Positions 1 through 8,030 are shown, counted from the stretch's first letter. The stretch: 64,000 bases of DNA from Citrobacter amalonaticus (GCF_018323885.1 NZ_AP024585.1:682001-746000); one strand, 5' to 3'. Program-made: numbers and translations. Notes: generated from the sequence alone by a model not told the origin.

Positions 1-337
1 CTTTTACCGTCAACCAAAAGACACTCTCTTTATCTGTAGGCAACACAGGACCTGCATAAATTACGCGCAGCATTTTTTCGCTTTTGGGCTTAAGCACCGA
101 GAGCGGTGGTGTGATGATAAAATCACTTGTCTTGTTGCCATGACTATCTTCAGCCCAGGGTTGAATAAGAAACGCCATATTCTCATTTGTGTTTCTTACG
201 GAAAGAGAGACTTGCCTGGCCTCTGAAGGATAAACAAGACGGGTTACGCCAAGCCCGACGCCGCCGGCAAATGAAGAGCTGGTGGCGAGTAAGAGCAAAG
301 ACGCAGTTATAACTAGCAGTGAAAAAAACCTTTTCAA
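1..337 (-). CDS. Fimbrial periplasmic chaperone, N-terminal part (runs off the window)
   Basis: Reading leftward from a TTG at 337, the protein begins KRFFSLLVITASLL, a Sec signal peptide ending near SSSFA. An immunoglobulin-like PapD-type N-terminal domain follows, with GVGLGVTRLVYP and later a SEKMLRVIY stretch. In this family that part carries the conserved Arg/Lys groove that binds subunit C-termini. The protein would escort fimbrial subunits through the periplasm to an outer-membrane usher. The TTG start is chosen because an AGGGAG ribosome site lies about six bases upstream and no ATG fits. About 112 codons are present and the C-terminal domain lies beyond base 1. It is downstream of, and co-directional with, the major subunit at 449-985. 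The family is clear; the specific fimbrial type is not. Confidence 0.8.
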   Translation of the reverse strand, partial: MKRFFSLLVITASLLLLATSSSFAGGVGLGVTRLVYPSEARQVSLSVRNTNENMAFLIQPWAEDSHGNKTSDFIITPPLSVLKPKSEKMLRVIYAGPVLPTDKESVFWLTVK

Positions 338-391
338 ATTACGCTCCCTTTTACTGTAAGAAAAATATCTTTCAGACTGGCGGCTTGCTAT

Positions 392-423
392 TCAATTAAG
401 GGCATAAATATGCCCTTAATTGA
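392..423 (-). other. Intercistronic hairpin between fimbrial subunit and chaperone
   Basis: A perfect 14-bp inverted repeat (392-405 with 410-423) encloses a four-base loop. It lies between the stop codon of the major subunit and the chaperone start. No T-run follows on the transcribed (minus) strand, so it looks like an mRNA-stabilising or partial-termination hairpin rather than a full terminator. Such hairpins commonly sit behind major fimbrial subunit genes and keep subunit mRNA in excess. Confidence 0.6.
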
Positions 424-448
424 TACTGAGGTTTTAAACAATGACAGA

Positions 449-985
449 TTAAGGATAAATCATGGTAAAAGTTGCCGTCGCATTTACATCGCCAGCCTCT
501 GCCTGACCTAAAGCATAATATTTTGCAGTGAAGTTTAGAGTTGTTTCTCCAGTTGTTAAGCTGAATGGACTGGTCATTTCATCAAGCTTAATTTCATTGT
601 TCTCGCTATCATATAATTTGATCCCAACCTGTTTTGCTGAGTTTCCATTATCAGTTAAAGATAATACCGTCGAGTCACCGGAAACGCTGTTGCCTGAGAA
701 AAGAACCTGTACCGTGTTTGATGTATTAGTGTTACATTCTTCAAGGACGATTGGCACATCCGTAGGATTGGCCGTATCACCGACGACTTTCAGTCGGGTT
801 GTGCTTACCGGTTCCATAGTAATTGTCTGGGTGCTGCTGCCAGCTGAGACGGTACAACTGGCATCGACAACTTTGCCCGTAAAATTAATTGTGCCACCGG
901 TGACAGGAAGCGCATATGCAGTGGTTATTGCAAAGGTTAAAGCAGAGGAGGCGATTAATGTATGAAGAATGCTTTTTTTTACCAT
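449..985 (-). CDS. Fimbrial major subunit (FimA/PapA-like pilin)
   Basis: This 178-residue protein has a signal peptide (KK followed by a hydrophobic core, cleavage after about Ala25: TTAYA/LPVTGG). A single pilin domain follows. It shows the classic GGTINFTGKVVDASC start, Cys44 and Cys84 spaced for the pilin disulfide, and an aromatic, beta-strand-rich C-terminus ending in TMIYP. It would be secreted by Sec, folded by the neighbouring chaperone and polymerised into a surface fibre. AGGAA precedes the ATG at 985. A candidate promoter and FNR-like palindrome lie just upstream. The chaperone follows in the same direction; usher and adhesin genes would lie beyond the window edge. Exact fimbrial family and receptor cannot be told. 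Confidence 0.85.
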   Translation of the reverse strand: MVKKSILHTLIASSALTFAITTAYALPVTGGTINFTGKVVDASCTVSAGSSTQTITMEPVSTTRLKVVGDTANPTDVPIVLEECNTNTSNTVQVLFSGNSVSGDSTVLSLTDNGNSAKQVGIKLYDSENNEIKLDEMTSPFSLTTGETTLNFTAKYYALGQAEAGDVNATATFTMIYP

Positions 986-1559
986 GGAATAATTCCTTTT
1001 TTAATTAATTCAATATAATGAAAATAGATGATTTAGATCAAAATTGATTAATTTTCTGCGGACAGCGATAGCTGCTCAGTGATTTTTTAAATCATATGAC
1101 TTACTAAGTTCTCAGGACGTTGTTAACTAGTGAGAACTAACCTTGTCAATTATAAAATTAACTGTTGATGTATCTGGAATACTATTGAATAAGCACACTA
1201 TGAAATAAAGGCTATGGCATTTCCTATGGTGGTTATAGTAAAGCAGTAAAAGGGGAATGAATATAAGACGCCTCTCGAGGTTGTCCGGAATAATCCTATT
1301 TTTAAGTGGTGCTGGCAGTAATTTATTAAAATATAAGGTGTTTATGGTGATTTTTTACAATTAATTAATCACAATGATTTAAAAATTATCACGATTACTC
1401 TTCGTAAAGCAGTTGATGCCCAGATTTTTAGGCGATAACGTTATTTCAGCGAAAGCAAAACCTTCCAGCTGAAGATATTCAGCCGTCAGATTTAGCGTTT
1501 ACGATATCTTTCTCTTTGGCCTGGCCGTGGCGGAAGGGGGGCTCTCGCTGAAATAAAGG
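986..1559. other. 574-bp AT-rich intergenic region upstream of the fimbrial operon
   Basis: No convincing gene is seen. Near the fimbrial gene, read on the minus strand, it contains a candidate promoter (TTGATC, 18-bp spacer, TATATT at 1012-1017) and an FNR-like box. A small palindrome TGATTT-TTT-AAATCA lies at 1080-1094. Farther out a 16-base sequence at 1441-1456 is repeated in inverted orientation at 1541-1556. The rest is AT-rich and shows nothing recognisable. Confidence 0.5.
1028..1041 (-). promoter_or_regulatory. FNR-like box at the fimbrial promoter
   Basis: On the minus strand the sequence reads TTGATCTAAATCAT, which matches the FNR consensus TTGAT-N4-ATCAA at 9 of 10 defined positions. 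It overlaps the candidate -35 hexamer of the major subunit gene, a position that would favour repression under anaerobiosis. This is a motif match only. Confidence 0.35.
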
Positions 1560-1958
1560 TTACCTCGACAACGCTGCCTGAACCTCAGTGAGTTCTTCTT
1601 GCGCTTGTTCAAGTTTTTTTCGTTTTTTGGCGATTTTCTTCGGATCCCCGGTTTGCTCTGCGTCTTTCAGTTCAAACTTTCGTTCACTGACTTTATGCTG
1701 CTTTTCTCTGATTTTCTGTTGACGATCTTTTCGCAAGGATTCATCAGTACAATGATCTTCGACTCTCCTGAGTGCTCTCTCTAATCCGTAAAGCCGATGG
1801 GTGTTGTGATGCGCTTTTGCATAGCTAATCTGCGTTTGAATGTTCTGTTTCTTGGCGCTACAGCCAGTCAGGTCTCCTGCAGTCACGTTTTGGGGAAAAC
1901 ACATTAGCAAAGGTATAGCAGCAAAGAATAGACCTGTATTTCCTTTAAAAAATAGCAT
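1560..1958 (-). CDS. DUF1090 family secreted protein (YqjC-like)
   Basis: A 132-residue protein with an N-terminal signal peptide (hydrophobic core GLFFAAIPLLMCF, cleavage near VTAG). The mature part is highly charged and largely helical. Its layout, GCSAKKQNIQTQISYAK, then GLERAL, then an invariant HCTDESLR-type block and a long Lys/Glu coiled coil, matches the DUF1090 family of which E. coli YqjC is the known member. The family is predicted to be periplasmic and has no established function. Two Cys residues (in GCSAKK and HCTD) may form a disulfide. It stands alone between the fimbrial region and the acyltransferase gene. It is probably a second copy of yqjC carried by the accessory block. 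Confidence 0.8.
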   Translation of the reverse strand: MLFFKGNTGLFFAAIPLLMCFPQNVTAGDLTGCSAKKQNIQTQISYAKAHHNTHRLYGLERALRRVEDHCTDESLRKDRQQKIREKQHKVSERKFELKDAEQTGDPKKIAKKRKKLEQAQEELTEVQAALSR

Positions 1959-2377
1959 TAAGCTGTCCCTTATTGTGTATAAATATTGTGGTGAATTATA
2001 AGGTTGTGAGCAAACAATTAAAATGAGATATATCTCGAGAATAATTTGACTATTTTACATAATACTATTGAGATAATTCTTTGATAATGGTTTTTGTTTT
2101 TTACTTATCGTGATTCAGAGAGTTCTGCGCGATATATATCGATTGGTTCACATAAAGCAATGCCGTTTTTTTATAAAAGGAGATGGTTTATTCAGGTTCT
2201 ATGAAATCTGTTTTTGAATTACCCCGTTATCCAGACTATGCAGTCAGGGTTGCTGTCGGTACTGATGGCCGTGAGAGTATCAATCCTGATGCTGAAAGCC
2301 ATTGATTTACTTGCAGAGTTGGCGTGGGCTGCGGGTAAATTTATGAAATCTTCTCAACTGAAATTTGTTCAGAGAAA
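1959..2377. other. 419-bp intergenic region with AT palindromes and a possible small ORF
   Basis: Two perfect 12-bp palindromes, GAGATATATCTC at 2025-2036 and CGATATATATCG at 2130-2141, lie upstream of the DUF1090 gene. A 40-codon frame at 2183-2305 on the plus strand has AAAAGGAG immediately before its ATG, too close to be an ideal ribosome site. It resembles no family I recognise. No other gene is supported. Confidence 0.4.
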
Positions 2378-3004
2378 TTACAGCACTGTTTCTGCGGCAC
2401 GAGGCGATACTTTTATCGCATTACTTGTGACAAATGGCTGCTTTTCCTGATATTCCGGCTGCGGTAGTTTGGATGTATACACTGGCGTGATCTTATTTTT
2501 ATAAACGGTGTCGCTGGGGATGTTCTGAAGCACCAGTGAATGCGCTCCAATGGTGACATTGTTTCCGATCGTAACCTTGCCGCCCAGAATGGACGAGTTA
2601 CAGCCAATATCAACATGATCACCAATGAGTATCATCGCGTCGGCACTGTCGGTGCGTAACCCTATGGTGATGCCTTGCTTCAGGTCGGCGAAATCACCAA
2701 TCACGCAATTGTCAGTAATGACAATACCGTTCAGATGAGCAATGTTTAAACCCTTGCCGATTTTGCATGACAGAGAAATATCAACGCTGTGCCGGTACTT
2801 GAGGCGGTTTTCAATCCTGCGGGCAATGCGCTTTTTGAACTGACTATTCTGGCCATAGAGCCATGAAGCAATACGCCACCAGAACAGGAAGTGCTTCTTC
2901 TGGTTGCGTCGGGTACGAAGTAACGCTTTACGCCATGAAAAGGATTTGTCATGGCCAATGACTTCAAGGCGGATACATTCTTTCAGTTCATTGTACGAAG
3001 TCAT
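2378..3004 (-). CDS. Left-handed beta-helix (hexapeptide) acyltransferase, CysE/WcaB-like
   Basis: This 208-residue protein starts at the ATG at 3004, which has AGGA eight bases upstream; an upstream in-frame start lacks a good ribosome site. The N-terminal half is helical and basic. The C-terminal half is a hexapeptide-repeat coil (IGKGLNIAHLNG, CVIGDFADLKQG, HVDIGCNSSILGG, NVTIGAHSLVLQNIP), as in serine O-acetyltransferase and capsule/O-antigen acetyltransferases. The catalytic His of CysE (in DHATG) is matched by AHLNG. The second CysE His (in the RHPKI region) is replaced by SADAMI, so the acceptor need not be serine. Coenzyme A would be the donor family-wide. No sugar-transferase neighbours are present, so the substrate is unknown. 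It lies 3' of tRNA-Ile in the accessory block. Confidence 0.75.
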   Translation of the reverse strand: MTSYNELKECIRLEVIGHDKSFSWRKALLRTRRNQKKHFLFWWRIASWLYGQNSQFKKRIARRIENRLKYRHSVDISLSCKIGKGLNIAHLNGIVITDNCVIGDFADLKQGITIGLRTDSADAMILIGDHVDIGCNSSILGGKVTIGNNVTIGAHSLVLQNIPSDTVYKNKITPVYTSKLPQPEYQEKQPFVTSNAIKVSPRAAETVL

Positions 3005-3167
3005 ATTGTCATCCTGACTAAAAATTTTTGGCAAATGAGATTGAAACAGTATGTAAAAAAAGCGCAAAGCGTTCAATCGTCATGGTTCGGTGAAGTGCTA
3101 ACAACTAAGGGATAGATGACTGTGGGGGCAAGTGAGGGGACAAAAAGGGGACACTGACCACTGCCAA

Positions 3168-3194
3168 CAAAAAAGCCACTCTTTCAAGTGGCTT
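3168..3194 (-). terminator. Intrinsic terminator of tRNA-Ile
   Basis: On the minus strand, stem AAGCCACT, loop TGAAAG and stem AGTGGCTT are followed by a T-run. It lies 27 bp past the CCA end of the tRNA gene. Confidence 0.85.
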
Positions 3195-3220
3195 AATTAT
3201 ATGATTTTAAAGCTAAAATT

Positions 3221-3296
3221 TGGTGGCCCCTGCTGGACTTGAACCAGCGACCAAGCGATTATGAGTCGCCTGCTCTAACCACTGAGCTAAGGGGCC
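3221..3296 (-). tRNA. ileX: tRNA-Ile (CAT anticodon, lysidine-modified)
   Basis: The 76-base minus-strand gene begins GGCCCCTTAGCTCAG, has anticodon CAT in the loop (read from 3261-3263) and the T-arm GGTTCAAGTCC, and ends in an encoded CCA. The acceptor stem GGCCCC/GGGGCC closes fully. A CAT anticodon in this body and position, next to mug and rpoD, identifies the minor isoleucine tRNA. TilS modifies it to lysidine so that it reads AUA. tRNA 3' ends are common integration sites, and the sequence downstream (lower coordinates) is accessory DNA. Confidence 0.93.
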
Positions 3297-3421
3297 GTGG
3301 CGGTGAATTATAAAGTAACTCCTGCGCGCAATCCAGCCATAACCGTACGTATGCTGTTTTATTAAACAACGTATTTTCAATCCGTTATACTTTTCTCATG
3401 ACGTATCGTTGTGAGGTATTC

Positions 3422-3928
3422 ATGGTAAAAGATATTTTAGCGCCGGGGCTGCGGGTCGTGTTCTGCGGCATCAATCCGGGGCTCTCTTCTGCCGGGACGG
3501 GGTTTCCGTTTGCGCATCCGGCAAACCGTTTCTGGAAAGTGATTCATCAGGCCGGTTTTACCGATCGCCAACTCAAACCGAAAGAAGCAGAACACTTGCT
3601 GGATTTTCGCTGTGGTGTGACCAAACTGGTCGACAGACCGACGGTGCAGGCTAATGAGGTTTCGCGTAAAGAACTGCATGATGGTGGGCGTCAACTGATT
3701 GCCAAAATTGAAGATTATCAACCGCATGCCCTGGCGATATTAGGTAAGCAGGCGTTTGAACAAGGCTTCAGCCAGCGCGGCGTAGAGTGGGGAAAGCAGA
3801 GCATAACGATTGGCGCAACGCAGGTGTGGGTGTTGCCGAATACCAGCGGACTGAGCCGTATTACCCTGGATAAACTGGTGGAAGCCTTCAGGGAACTGGA
3901 TGAGGCGCTGATCGTGCGCGGAATGTAA
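3422..3928 (+). CDS. mug: G/U mismatch-specific uracil-DNA glycosylase Mug
   Basis: A 168-residue protein starting at ATG 3422, behind GTGAGG; this start gives the length of E. coli Mug. It removes uracil and ethenocytosine opposite guanine in duplex DNA. The first active-site motif is intact: [23 protein letters not shown], with the catalytic-region Asn18. The second motif, NPSGLS in E. coli, reads NTSGLSR here, so the Pro next to the conserved Asn is Thr. It is convergent with rpoD and shares a terminator region with it. Assignment is firm; the effect of the substitution is unknown. Confidence 0.95.
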   Translation: MVKDILAPGLRVVFCGINPGLSSAGTGFPFAHPANRFWKVIHQAGFTDRQLKPKEAEHLLDFRCGVTKLVDRPTVQANEVSRKELHDGGRQLIAKIEDYQPHALAILGKQAFEQGFSQRGVEWGKQSITIGATQVWVLPNTSGLSRITLDKLVEAFRELDEALIVRGM

Positions 3929-3956
3929 AAAAAACGCCACCGGGAAGGTGGCGTTT
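3927..3956 (-). terminator. Intrinsic terminator of the rpsU-dnaG-rpoD operon
   Basis: A stem AAACGCCACC / GGTGGCGTTT with a five-base loop is followed on the minus strand by an eight-base T-run. It lies just past the rpoD stop and immediately after the mug stop, so it may also slow transcription from mug. Confidence 0.9.
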
Positions 3957-3974
3957 GCAGTTTATGCGACGGGA

Positions 3975-5819
3975 TTAATCGTCCAGGAAGCTACGCAGGA
4001 CTTCAGAACGGCTCGGGTGACGCAGTTTACGCAGTGCCTTCGCTTCGATCTGACGGATACGTTCGCGGGTCACGTCGAACTGTTTACCTACTTCTTCCAG
4101 CGTGTGGTCGGTGTTCATATCGATACCGAAACGCATACGCAGGACTTTCGCTTCACGCGCGGTCAAACCGGCCAGTACGTCGTGTGTTGCTGCACGCAGG
4201 CTTTCGGTGGTCGCAGAATCCAGCGGCAGCTCGAGGGTAGTATCCTCGATGAAATCACCCAGATGCGAATCTTCATCGTCACCGATCGGGGTTTCCATGG
4301 AGATCGGCTCTTTAGCGATCTTCAGCACCTTACGGATCTTGTCTTCCGGCATCAGCATGCGCTCGGCCAGCTCTTCCGGCGTCGGCTCGCGACCCATCTC
4401 TTGCAGCATCTGGCGAGAGATACGGTTGAGTTTGTTGATTGTCTCAATCATATGCACCGGAATACGGATGGTGCGCGCCTGATCCGCGATAGAGCGGGTG
4501 ATCGCCTGACGGATCCACCAGGTTGCGTAGGTGGAGAACTTGTAACCACGACGGTATTCGAACTTATCGACCGCTTTCATCAGACCGATGTTGCCTTCCT
4601 GAATCAGATCCAGGAACTGCAGACCACGGTTGGTGTATTTCTTGGCGATAGAGATAACCAGACGTAAGTTGGCTTCAACCATCTCTTTCTTCGCACGACG
4701 CGCTTTCGCTTCGCCGATGGACATACGACGGTTGATGTCTTTGACCTGCTCGATAGTCAGGCCGGTCTCTTCTTCAATCTGTTGCAGCTTCTGCAGGCCA
4801 CGGTGAACGTCATCAGCCACATCGTGCAGTTTTTCGGACCACGGTTTGTTCATCGCGATAGCTGCGTTGAACCAGGTTTCACTGGTTTCGTTGCCGGTGA
4901 ACAGGGTGATGAAGTTCTTCTTCGGCATTTTGCACTGCTCAACGCAGAGCTTCATGATCAGACGTTCCTGGGTACGAACCCTGTCCATCATGACGCGCAT
5001 GCTGTTCACCAGGTAGTCGAACTGCTTCGGCACCAGACGGAACTGTTTGAACACTTCAGACAGCTTCAGGATCTCAGCCTGAGCATCGGCGTGGCTACGA
5101 CCTTTCGCTTTGATGGTGTCACGCGTGACTTCGTACTGCGTACGCAGTTCACCGAACTTCTCGCGCGCCAGCTCAGGGTCGATGCTGTTGTCGTCATCGC
5201 TGCTGTCGTCGTCTTCTTCCTCGTCTTCGTCCTCGTCGTCATCCAGGTCTTCCTGAGACAACTCAGAGCCAACGTGAGTGGCGGTCGGCGCCAAATCTTC
5301 TTCCGCGTTCGGATCGACAAAACCGGTGATCAGATCGGACAGACGGGCTTCTTCAGCCTCAACACGATCGTACTGCTCAAGCAGATAGGTAATGGCTTCT
5401 GGATATTCGGCAACGGAGCACTGAACCTGGTTGATCCCGTCTTCGATGCGTTTCGCAATATCGATTTCGCCTTCGCGGGTCAACAGTTCAACGGTACCCA
5501 TTTCACGCATGTACATGCGAACCGGGTCAGTGGTACGACCGATTTCTGACTCTACGCTGGACAGAACTTGCGCGGCCGCTTCTTCCGCGTCTTCGTCGGT
5601 ACTGGTGGTGTTTTCAGCAAGTAGCAGATCATCGGCATCCGGTGCTTCTTCCATCACCTGAATACCCATGTCGTTGATCATTTGGATGATATCTTCAATC
5701 TGATCTGAATCGACGATATCTTCCGGCAGATGGTCATTGACCTCGGCATAGGTCAGATAGCCTTGCTCCTTACCACGGGTGACAAGAAGCTTCAGCTGTG
5801 ACTGCGGGTTTTGCTCCAT
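3975..5819 (-). CDS. rpoD: RNA polymerase primary sigma factor sigma-70
   Basis: The 614-residue product begins [12 protein letters not shown]. The start at 5819 is chosen because it reproduces the known N-terminus; the open frame continues 46 codons upstream without family support. Sigma region 1.1 occupies roughly 1-80. A highly acidic insert of Asp/Glu runs lies near 190-215. Region 2, with [17 protein letters not shown], recognises the -10 element, and the C-terminal region 4 helix-turn-helix ([18 protein letters not shown]) recognises the -35. It directs core polymerase to housekeeping promoters. It is the last gene of the rpsU-dnaG-rpoD operon. In E. coli an additional heat-shock promoter for it lies within dnaG; I did not try to locate it here. 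Confidence 0.98.
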   Translation of the reverse strand: MEQNPQSQLKLLVTRGKEQGYLTYAEVNDHLPEDIVDSDQIEDIIQMINDMGIQVMEEAPDADDLLLAENTTSTDEDAEEAAAQVLSSVESEIGRTTDPVRMYMREMGTVELLTREGEIDIAKRIEDGINQVQCSVAEYPEAITYLLEQYDRVEAEEARLSDLITGFVDPNAEEDLAPTATHVGSELSQEDLDDDEDEDEEEDDDSSDDDNSIDPELAREKFGELRTQYEVTRDTIKAKGRSHADAQAEILKLSEVFKQFRLVPKQFDYLVNSMRVMMDRVRTQERLIMKLCVEQCKMPKKNFITLFTGNETSETWFNAAIAMNKPWSEKLHDVADDVHRGLQKLQQIEEETGLTIEQVKDINRRMSIGEAKARRAKKEMVEANLRLVISIAKKYTNRGLQFLDLIQEGNIGLMKAVDKFEYRRGYKFSTYATWWIRQAITRSIADQARTIRIPVHMIETINKLNRISRQMLQEMGREPTPEELAERMLMPEDKIRKVLKIAKEPISMETPIGDDEDSHLGDFIEDTTLELPLDSATTESLRAATHDVLAGLTAREAKVLRMRFGIDMNTDHTLEEVGKQFDVTRERIRQIEAKALRKLRHPSRSEVLRSFLDD

Positions 5820-5974
5820 AAGACGGTATCCACACTTAATTCGTTTGATTAGCGTCAGCAAGCCGTTGCTGCCAACATTTAAAGCGAGGGCGTACTTATA
5901 TTTGTGCCGCTGCCTCTCAGTGCGGCTGTCGGGGGCTTCCCGATCGCTATTCGGCACTTAAGCCGTTAAATAGT

Positions 5975-6040
5975 TCACCCTTCAAGTTGTCTCTGCGCTA
6001 GCGGCGTTCTCTTGCTGCCTTGATACAACTCGAATGATTT
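5975..6040. repeat. ERIC element with internal deletion
   Basis: Between dnaG and rpoD lie inverted ends, TTCAAGTTGT and ACAACTCGAATGATTTTG, flanking a shortened centre (GCTGCCTTGATACAAC). These match the two ends of the enterobacterial ERIC repeat with the central GACTGGGGTGAGCG part missing. It is transcribed within the operon and may affect mRNA processing between dnaG and rpoD. Confidence 0.6.
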
Positions 6041-6052
6041 TGTCTGCTTCAG

Positions 6053-7798
6053 TTATTTCTTCGCCAGTTCCTGGTTCAATGTCCAGAGTTCCCGGCGTTC
6101 TTCGTTGCTTAAACCGTGTGTGCGCTCGCGGGCAATTAGCTCTTCCTGGCGCAGCTCAAGCATCGAATCAAACATATGGTTGAGTGAGTCGGTGAAGGTT
6201 TTTTCAGCAATATCCTTATCTGCTATATCGTCCCACATCGACAGTTTTTCAAGGGTGGCCGCATCATTTGTGCCACGATAGTGTTCTAAAAGCTGTCCGG
6301 TAGTCAGCCCGGGCTGGGACAAACACGTGTTGACCAGTTCGGCAAATAAACCAAGTCCGGGCAGTTTATTCTGATCCAGACCGCTTAACGGCGGCACCAG
6401 CGGTGCCAGTTCCGGATTTTGCACCAGCAGTCCTATCAGTATACGCATGGTCGTGCGTTTTAGCTGCGGAGCGGGTCGGGAAGCCCCACTTTCAGACAAT
6501 TTTGGCATCAATCGTTCAAGTTGGCTGTCATCCAGAATGCCAAGCTTGTTTCCCAATTCCTGGCGCAGATAAATGCGCAGCGTTTCACCCGGTACCTGTG
6601 TGATGAGCGGCAGCGCCAGCGTACTCAACTGCGCACGCCCGTCTGGAGTGCTCAGGTCCACCTGTGGCAGCAGGCTATTAAACAAAAACGCGGAGAGCGG
6701 CAGGGCCTGCTCCATCCGGGCTTCGAATGCCTCTTTCCCCTCTTTCCGCACCAGCGTATCGGGGTCTTCGCCATCAGGTAAAAACATAAAGCGTAGCTGA
6801 CGACCATCTGTCATGTACGGCAAAGCGGTTTCCAGCGCGCGCCAGGCGGCGTCTCGTCCTGCCCGGTCACCGTCATAACAGCATATGACGTTGTTCGTGG
6901 CGCGGAACAGGAGCTGGATATGATCGGCGGTAGTTGAAGTACCCAGCGAAGCCACGGCATAGTTAATGCCATACTGCGCCAGCGCCACCACATCCATATA
7001 GCCTTCCACTACTAACAGACGTTGCGGATCGGCGTTATCCTGCTGCGCTTCATAAAGGCCATACAGCTGGCGGCCCTTATGGAAAATATCGGTTTCCGGG
7101 GAGTTAAGGTACTTCGGCAGGGCATCACCCAGCACACGACCACCAAAACCTATCACCCGGCCACGCTTGTCGCGGATGGGGAACATCACCCGTTCGCGGA
7201 AGCGATCGTAACTGCGTCCCTGATCGTTGGTGACCAACATGCCCGCATCCACCAGTGACTGGCGATTTTCGCTATTGCCGCCAAACCGTTTCAGGACGTT
7301 GTCCCAACCGGGGGGCGCAAAGCCAATAGCAAAACGCGCGATCACTTCACTACTGAGTCCTCGCTTTTCCAGATACTGGCGCGCAGGGGTAGCGGCGGGT
7401 TGCATCAGAGATTGCTGATAAAACGTGTTCAGGCCATCCATCAGTTGATAAAGGCTTTGCCGTTGATGGCGCTCTATCTGGCTGGGACCTGTGCCTGCTT
7501 CAAACGGGACGTCAAGATTATGCATGGCCGCCAGTTCTTCGACGGTTTCCACGAACTCGAGCTTGTCGTAGTTCATCAGGAAGTCGATGACGTTGCCGTG
7601 CGCACCGCATCCGAAGCAGTGATAAAACTGTTTTTCACCGTTTACGGTGAAAGAGGGGGTTTTTTCGTTATGGAACGGACAGCACGCATGATAATTCTTG
7701 CCCTGCTTTTTCAGCTTTACCCGCGCGTCGATGAGATCGACGATGTCGGTTCGTGCCAGCAGGTCATTGATAAATACGCGTGGGATTCGTCCAGCCAT
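6053..7798 (-). CDS. dnaG: DNA primase
   Basis: A 581-residue protein, the same length as E. coli DnaG. The N-terminal zinc-binding domain has Cys40, His43, Cys61 and Cys64. The central TOPRIM catalytic core carries the RERVMFPIRD segment, the acidic VVEGYMDVVALAQYG motif and CYDGDRAGRDAAWRA. The C-terminal part is the helicase-interaction domain that contacts DnaB. It synthesises RNA primers at replication forks. It is the middle gene of rpsU-dnaG-rpoD. An intrinsic terminator and an ERIC repeat upstream should keep its expression below that of rpsU. No key residue is missing. Confidence 0.98.
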   Translation of the reverse strand: MAGRIPRVFINDLLARTDIVDLIDARVKLKKQGKNYHACCPFHNEKTPSFTVNGEKQFYHCFGCGAHGNVIDFLMNYDKLEFVETVEELAAMHNLDVPFEAGTGPSQIERHQRQSLYQLMDGLNTFYQQSLMQPAATPARQYLEKRGLSSEVIARFAIGFAPPGWDNVLKRFGGNSENRQSLVDAGMLVTNDQGRSYDRFRERVMFPIRDKRGRVIGFGGRVLGDALPKYLNSPETDIFHKGRQLYGLYEAQQDNADPQRLLVVEGYMDVVALAQYGINYAVASLGTSTTADHIQLLFRATNNVICCYDGDRAGRDAAWRALETALPYMTDGRQLRFMFLPDGEDPDTLVRKEGKEAFEARMEQALPLSAFLFNSLLPQVDLSTPDGRAQLSTLALPLITQVPGETLRIYLRQELGNKLGILDDSQLERLMPKLSESGASRPAPQLKRTTMRILIGLLVQNPELAPLVPPLSGLDQNKLPGLGLFAELVNTCLSQPGLTTGQLLEHYRGTNDAATLEKLSMWDDIADKDIAEKTFTDSLNHMFDSMLELRQEELIARERTHGLSNEERRELWTLNQELAKK

Positions 7799-7833
7799 AT
7801 GCCCCGTTTATTTTTTATGACTCATATACACAA

Positions 7834-7938
7834 AATCATTCAGGTTGCATCAAGGCGGCAAAAGAGCGAATCCTCAGGAACGTACATCAGTACGTGACTG
7901 GGGTGAGCGAGCGCAGAGGCAGCTTGAATGATGACGTA
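7834..7938. repeat. ERIC repeat, near full length
   Basis: The sequence contains the diagnostic ERIC core (AATCCTCAGGAACGTACAT, then GTGACTGGGGTGAGCG) flanked by inverted ends ATCATTCAGGTTGCAT and AGCTTGAATGATGACG. It sits between rpsU and dnaG and is transcribed with them, so it can form a long hairpin in the operon mRNA. Confidence 0.85.
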
Positions 7939-7942
7939 TATA

Positions 7943-7983
7943 AACGAAAATAAGCCGCGCATTCCTTTCGGAAGCACGGCCTT
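7943..7983 (-). terminator. rpsU-dnaG intercistronic terminator
   Basis: On the minus strand a GC-rich stem with small bulges (AAGGCCGTGCTTCC with GGAATGCGCGGCTT) is followed by TATTTTCG. It corresponds in position to the partial terminator T1 of the E. coli macromolecular-synthesis operon, which reduces read-through from rpsU into dnaG. Confidence 0.75.
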
Positions 7984-8030
7984 ACAACTACAACTCGGTC
8001 TGAATCGAGAGCCTCAGCCCCCGACAGAGA

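Noticed and set aside
528..965. 145-codon plus-strand frame opposite the pilin gene
   Set aside because: It is antisense to a well-supported pilin and has no ribosome site or recognisable domain.
2214..2450. 78-codon plus-strand frame
   Set aside because: It lacks a ribosome site, overlaps the acyltransferase end and resembles no protein.
3948..5549. Long plus-strand frames (up to 255 codons) opposite rpoD
   Set aside because: They arise from codon bias in the conserved rpoD gene; composition is His/Phe/Gln-rich and matches no family.
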